Source: Terebella lapidaria
Lineage: Eukaryota; Annelida; Polychaeta; Terebellida; Terebellidae
Assembly (NCBI GenBank): GCA_949152475.1
Contig: OX424566.1
Coordinates: 33,420,423 to 33,484,422 of the forward strand
Direction: 5' to 3'
Length of the DNA stretch: 64,000 nt
Part shown: piece after piece, positions 61,601 to 64,000 of the stretch
How the letters are laid out: each line of letters opens with the position of its first letter
Position numbering within the stretch: position 1 is the stretch's first letter
Translations under genes and position numbers: made by a program
Notes under the pieces: generated by a model
What the model was told of the DNA's origin: nothing
The model's database searches: none
What the model saw: only the letters and a program-made list of their open reading frames with translations

Positions 61601-62714
61601 AAGGATGGCGGCTAGCATTCGGAGGCGGTATTTCTGGCCGGCTATGATGCGGGACATAAAGCAGTGGGTGCTGAGCTGTGACGAATGTGCGTCAAGAAGT
61701 ATGCAGAACTTGAAACGATCTCCGATGCAGAAATACCGGGTTGGAGCGCCCATGGAGAGGGTGGCAATGGACGTGATGGGTCCGTTACCTAAATCCACCC
61801 GGGGGAACCGGTACATCTTAGTAATCGGCGATTACTTCACCAAGTGGGTAGAGGCTTACCCGATGCCGAATCAGGAAGCGGTGACGGTTGCGGACATATT
61901 CGTCAACCAGTTTGCAGCGCGGTACGGTATCCCGATGGAGATACACACCGACCAAGGCAGAAATTTCGAGTCCGACTTGCTGAGAAATGTTTGCAGAATC
62001 CTGGGGATTCACAAGACACGGACGACCGCTTTCCGACCTCAGTCGGACGGTTTCATCGAGCGATTCAACCGGACGCTGCAGCAGATCTTGAGCCTGTACG
62101 TAAGCGAGCGGCAGACCAACTGGGATCAGCTAGTTCCGTTGGCGATGGCAGCTTACCGGAGTACCCCGCAGGAGACAACCGGGCAGAGTCCCAACTTGCT
62201 GATGCTGGGCAGAGAAGTCAACACTCCGGTAGAGTTACTGATTGGCAGACCGCCGGGAGAATCAACGGCAGAAGTAACAGAGTATGGCAGTCAGCTCCGG
62301 GAGCGACTAGAGGCGGTATACAAGGCGGTTCGAGCGAAATCTGGCAGAGAAATGGAACGGCAGAAGAAGCTGTACGACCGGAGGAAGGTCAACAATCAGT
62401 TCCAGCCAGGAGACCGAGTGTGGATGGCGGTCAAAACACGGAAGAAGGGCAAAGCTCCCAAGTTGCAGAGGAAGTGGAGCGGTCCAAAGCTAGTGCTGAG
62501 CAGATTTACCGACGTGACCTACGAGATTGCAGAGAGTGAAACTCGACAGAAGGTGGTTCACTTCGATTTGCTGAAACCGTATAATGGCGTCAAGCATCCG
62601 AGATGGATGAAGCGGAGAATGGCGGATTCCGGGAGGCAGACGGAGCCGCCGAAGCAGAGTAGTGTTCCGGAGACGGAACCGACGGTCTCTGAGTCGGATA
62701 CGGACTCGGAGTAA
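58671..62714 (+). CDS. pol: Pol polyprotein of the LTR element
   Basis: About 1347 codons counted from 58671, which is not an ATG; the true start is unclear and may be fused to Gag by frameshifting or read-through, as in related elements. Domains in order: aspartic protease (LIIDTGS, about 26-32), reverse transcriptase (VDYRRLN, SFGLCNAP, YLDD near 461), RNase H (DTDAS, LRTDHGSL), a linker with 14-residue repeats (about 795-850), integrase zinc domain (H...H...CDEC, about 965-1006), the DDE core (AMDVMG, HTDQG, IERFN) and a GPY/F-like segment (KWSGPKLVLSRF). No chromodomain is seen at the C-terminus. Uninterrupted, so the copy looks recently active. Confidence 0.9.
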   Translation: MVHGPGPRGEVGMCVTARVCGEPVTLIIDTGSTVTMLNLQTWERIRKPGMKLKRSPIRLSMVDGSNIRTHGRKELPLNIAGVAETVTFEIADCEDEGILGMDFIRSRVSGINFDRMTMQMGSQEVFLTMFEQTREPFPINAVADYQIPPETEQLIIGQAESVREAEGVLEMPQEPTEKRPWLIGRTLSRIKQGTVPVRVINVMAEPVIIKKGAQLATMTTLAAGCSVVPLAERSRKVQISTESEAGRNWSGYEKLRQLAEQTQDAVPSHFRERVTDLLFRNKPTFSNDAGELGQTNEVQHQINTGSHRPIKQPTRRIPPDKRELVSSLIQEMKDKNVIEESSSPWASPIVLVKKKDGTTRFCVDYRRLNAVTEKDAYPLPRIDDTIAACADAKWFSTLDLTSGYWQVGMDEDARKKSAFCVPGGLYQFKVMSFGLCNAPGTFERLMEKVLGGLSWKTCLIYLDDIIVYSKTLEDHIRDLQEVFSKLREADLKVKPSKCKFFQPEVSFLGHIVGRDGIRTDPAKTEAVRKWRTPTNLTELRSFLGLCSYYRKFVPKFSEIAAPLNHLTEKGVPFRWQTEQEQAFAELKNRLVSAPILGYPREQGRYILDTDASDTGLGAVLSQKQGNQERVITYLSRSLTKEERRYCVTRKELLAVVFAVQKNKQYLLGRHFLLRTDHGSLTWLMNFKEPQGQVARWIELLSEFHFDIEHRPGRIHNNADALSRSPCSQCGKIDWKQAKIDAWNYGERIRQTRSEETPQPKPKKGGRRKRSRRSGGEAELTEEAVPRKAVAVAEKTASRKPVAVAVTEKAASRKPVAVAVTEKAASRKPVAVAVTEKAVSRKPVAVAVTEKAVPGKADAVAEQIRLAENADQDTVLGQKYRPDDLRRMQQAEPWYSLVTSLIDGSGTAGSADFSSMSSEEKVLYGMRKTLLKVDGVVYRKWRTAEGTSRMQLITPKELRQEIFRLAHQSRTGGHLGSRRMAASIRRRYFWPAMMRDIKQWVLSCDECASRSMQNLKRSPMQKYRVGAPMERVAMDVMGPLPKSTRGNRYILVIGDYFTKWVEAYPMPNQEAVTVADIFVNQFAARYGIPMEIHTDQGRNFESDLLRNVCRILGIHKTRTTAFRPQSDGFIERFNRTLQQILSLYVSERQTNWDQLVPLAMAAYRSTPQETTGQSPNLLMLGREVNTPVELLIGRPPGESTAEVTEYGSQLRERLEAVYKAVRAKSGREMERQKKLYDRRKVNNQFQPGDRVWMAVKTRKKGKAPKLQRKWSGPKLVLSRFTDVTYEIAESETRQKVVHFDLLKPYNGVKHPRWMKRRMADSGRQTEPPKQSSVPETEPTVSESDTDSE
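61053..61230 (+). repeat. 42-bp in-frame tandem repeat inside pol
   Basis: GCAGCGTCCCGGAAGCCGGT-type units start at 61053, 61095, 61137, 61179 and (partial) 61221, encoding ASRKPVAVAVTEKA. They lie in the linker between RNase H and integrase. Confidence 0.9.
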
Positions 62715-63463
62715 AGCCGCAGAGGACGCAGAAATATTAGAAGACGGAGTGAGCTGTAGAGCAGGGGAAGGAGATAGCTGAGACCCTGGTAAAACGTTGA
62801 GTTCCGGCAGAGAGCGACCGCAAGAAGTCGGAGCAGTGAGCAAGTGCTGGTTCCGGAAACAGGGCGGAGAAAGGAAGCAGAGCGGAAAGCGGTGCAGAGA
62901 CCGGATAGAGACATCCTTGAGGTTCTGACTGGTTTGAGCGCATAGTCAACCAGTCCAGGGTAGCGGCCAGGGGTCCAGAAGAACCTGGGTTAGCGGTCTA
63001 GTATCTCCAGAGAAGCAGCTACACGTCTTCCGTATTCAGAGAATTAAGACGGAAAAGTTTTCCGGCTGTAGACATCCAACCGGAGTTTCCACTTAGCAGA
63101 GACAGCAAACCGGCTGCAGATCGACAGAAGCGGTGAAACATCATTCCAGATAGGAAGGGCCCTCCTTCTGGACAAGAATGTATGCAGTTTCCAGTGTCGA
63201 CAAGCAGTAATACCAGTGAGCAGATATGCAGTTGACGAAGCAGTACAGATGGCGGAAACGCCCAACTTGCAGTCTAGATGTTCGTCTGAGAGGCAGATTC
63301 AACTGGCTGAGACTCTATTCAACCCTCCTGATGGCAGAGATACTTCAAAATTGCAGATACTTCGCTCGGAGAAGCAGTTGAAAGGGAGCCGGAAAAACCC
63401 GGAGAAGCCGGTTGAGCCGGAGACGGACACCTCTCGGTTAACGGTTGAGTTTTTGCATAATTG
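62715..63463 (+). other. Region 3' of pol, no coding assigned
   Basis: GC-rich, with many AGCAGTTGCAG-like words similar to the LTR's second half. A frame at 63216-63515 is open but featureless. Probably non-coding 3' part of the element. Confidence 0.5.
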
Positions 63464-63533
63464 TGACGTCACTCCTGAGGCAGCCAATCAGCATGGAGCT
63501 TTTCAAATCACGTGAGCAGAAAGGGTATATAAG
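63464..63533 (+). promoter_or_regulatory. Second promoter-like cluster in the element
   Basis: TGACGTCA (63464-63471), CCAAT (63484-63488), CACGTG (63509-63514) and TATATAAG (63526-63533) follow each other closely. The LTRs use the same order: TGACGTCA, CACGTG, TATAAAAG. The surrounding sequence is not the LTR. It could drive the open frame at 63778. Confidence 0.5.
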
Positions 63534-63777
63534 GGCCTTGAAATCGGGCTCTGACAGCAGTTGGAGAGCAGACCTCGAGCTGTGCACATCGCAGACAAAG
63601 TTTGGCGGAATCGAATCAAGTCCAGCATTTTCCGGTAGCAACAGATTTTGCAGTGAAAAACGACTAAGTGTTTCCCGGAAGACCACCAGTCCGGAGAAGC
63701 GGTGCAGAGGCGGCGCAGAAGCGGTGCAGTAAAAGCGGTGCAGTAGATCGACAATTTCAGTTTCCCGGCCTTCCGGA

Positions 63778-64000
63778 ATGGCCTACTCGGCGTTCCTTGA
63801 TAGACAAGATCGCGGCCGGAGCAGAGATTGGGCAACCCCGCAGCCACCGGATTATAGCCGGCTGCCACTGGATTATAGCCGGCTGTGTAAGCGGTGTGAC
63901 CGGATGTTTGAGAGTGCGAGGGACCGGAGACGGCATGTGTGCCCAGCCCAGAGATTTCATTGCTGTTTGTGTGCCTTCTATGCCAACCGGGCGAACGACC
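63778..64000 (+). CDS. Partial open frame with zinc-finger-like start, runs off window
   Basis: ATG at 63778 opens a frame with no stop through 64000 (74 codons). After an Arg/Asp-rich start and a repeated DYSRL, it has CKRCDRMFESARDRRRHVC, a C-x2-C-x12-H-x-C pattern like a divergent C2H2/C2HC finger, then HCCLCAFYANRA, possibly a second finger. It lies about 245 bases after a TATA-like site. It may be an extra gene of the LTR element or a host gene downstream. I recognise no specific family, and the incomplete length limits confidence. Confidence 0.5.
   Translation, partial: MAYSAFLDRQDRGRSRDWATPQPPDYSRLPLDYSRLCKRCDRMFESARDRRRHVCPAQRFHCCLCAFYANRAND

Larger units (their letters stand above)
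55921..64000 (+). mobile_element. Ty3/Gypsy LTR retrotransposon, 3' end outside window
   Basis: Order: 5' LTR (55921-57308), primer-binding site, gag, pol (protease, reverse transcriptase, RNase H, integrase), a 3' region with a promoter-like cluster, and a further open frame. The order PR-RT-RH-IN places it in Metaviridae. Gag and pol are in different frames, as is common in the family, which often uses frameshifting or read-through. It looks whole as far as the window goes, with no obvious breaks in gag or pol, and is probably young. No second LTR appears before the window end. It is clearly more GC-rich than the surrounding DNA. Confidence 0.9.

Overview
The window looks like animal nuclear DNA, most likely from a marine invertebrate. 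Genes are split by GT-AG introns, long stretches are AT-rich and gene-poor, and there are many short inverted-repeat transposons. A selenocysteine iodothyronine deiodinase is present, and there are AAGGTCA-containing repeats of a kind I associate with molluscs. Mollusc or another lophotrochozoan is my best guess; amphioxus is not excluded. No bacterial-style operons, CRISPR arrays, rRNA or tRNA genes were seen.

Layout. 1-1089: the last exons of a + strand SLC5-like sodium/solute symporter, preceded by an array in which its 3' splice site and exon start are copied about seven times in a 63-bp unit. 4806-7013 (-): at least three exons of a membrane protein with a long proline-rich cytoplasmic part, one membrane span and a cupin-like outer domain. 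7234-8053 (-): a possible small two-exon gene. 13026-13847 (+): a deiodinase with an in-frame UGA, followed by a good SECIS hairpin and a poly(A) signal. 15.5-22.5 kb: old direct duplications and mobile-element debris. 22.5-38.8 kb: an 8-kb tandem segmental duplication, each unit carrying a complete five-exon SLC16/monocarboxylate-transporter-like gene of about 497 residues. Comparing the two units exposes three later events: a 1.2-kb transposon in one, a 0.88-kb foldback element in the other, and a 155-bp duplication across a splice donor. 42.1-46.6 kb (+): a multi-exon membrane protein I do not recognise. 48.1-50.25 kb (-): a decayed, rearranged third copy of the SLC16-like locus.

52.0-52.8 kb holds an inverted-repeat element filled with TCGATAAATCGA-type repeats. 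From 54.5 kb to the end lies a GC-richer Ty3/Gypsy LTR retrotransposon: a solo LTR, then, 4 bp later, an element with 5' LTR, tRNA-Leu-type primer site, gag and pol. Its gag and pol look whole; its 3' LTR is outside the window. Past pol are a second promoter-like cluster and an open frame with a Cys/His zinc-finger-like start, running off the window end.

Functional reading: the deiodinase, the SLC5-like carrier and the SLC16-like carriers belong to families that in vertebrates include iodothyronine metabolism, iodide uptake and thyroid-hormone transport. Their closeness here is suggestive only; none of the carriers can be assigned a substrate from this sequence.
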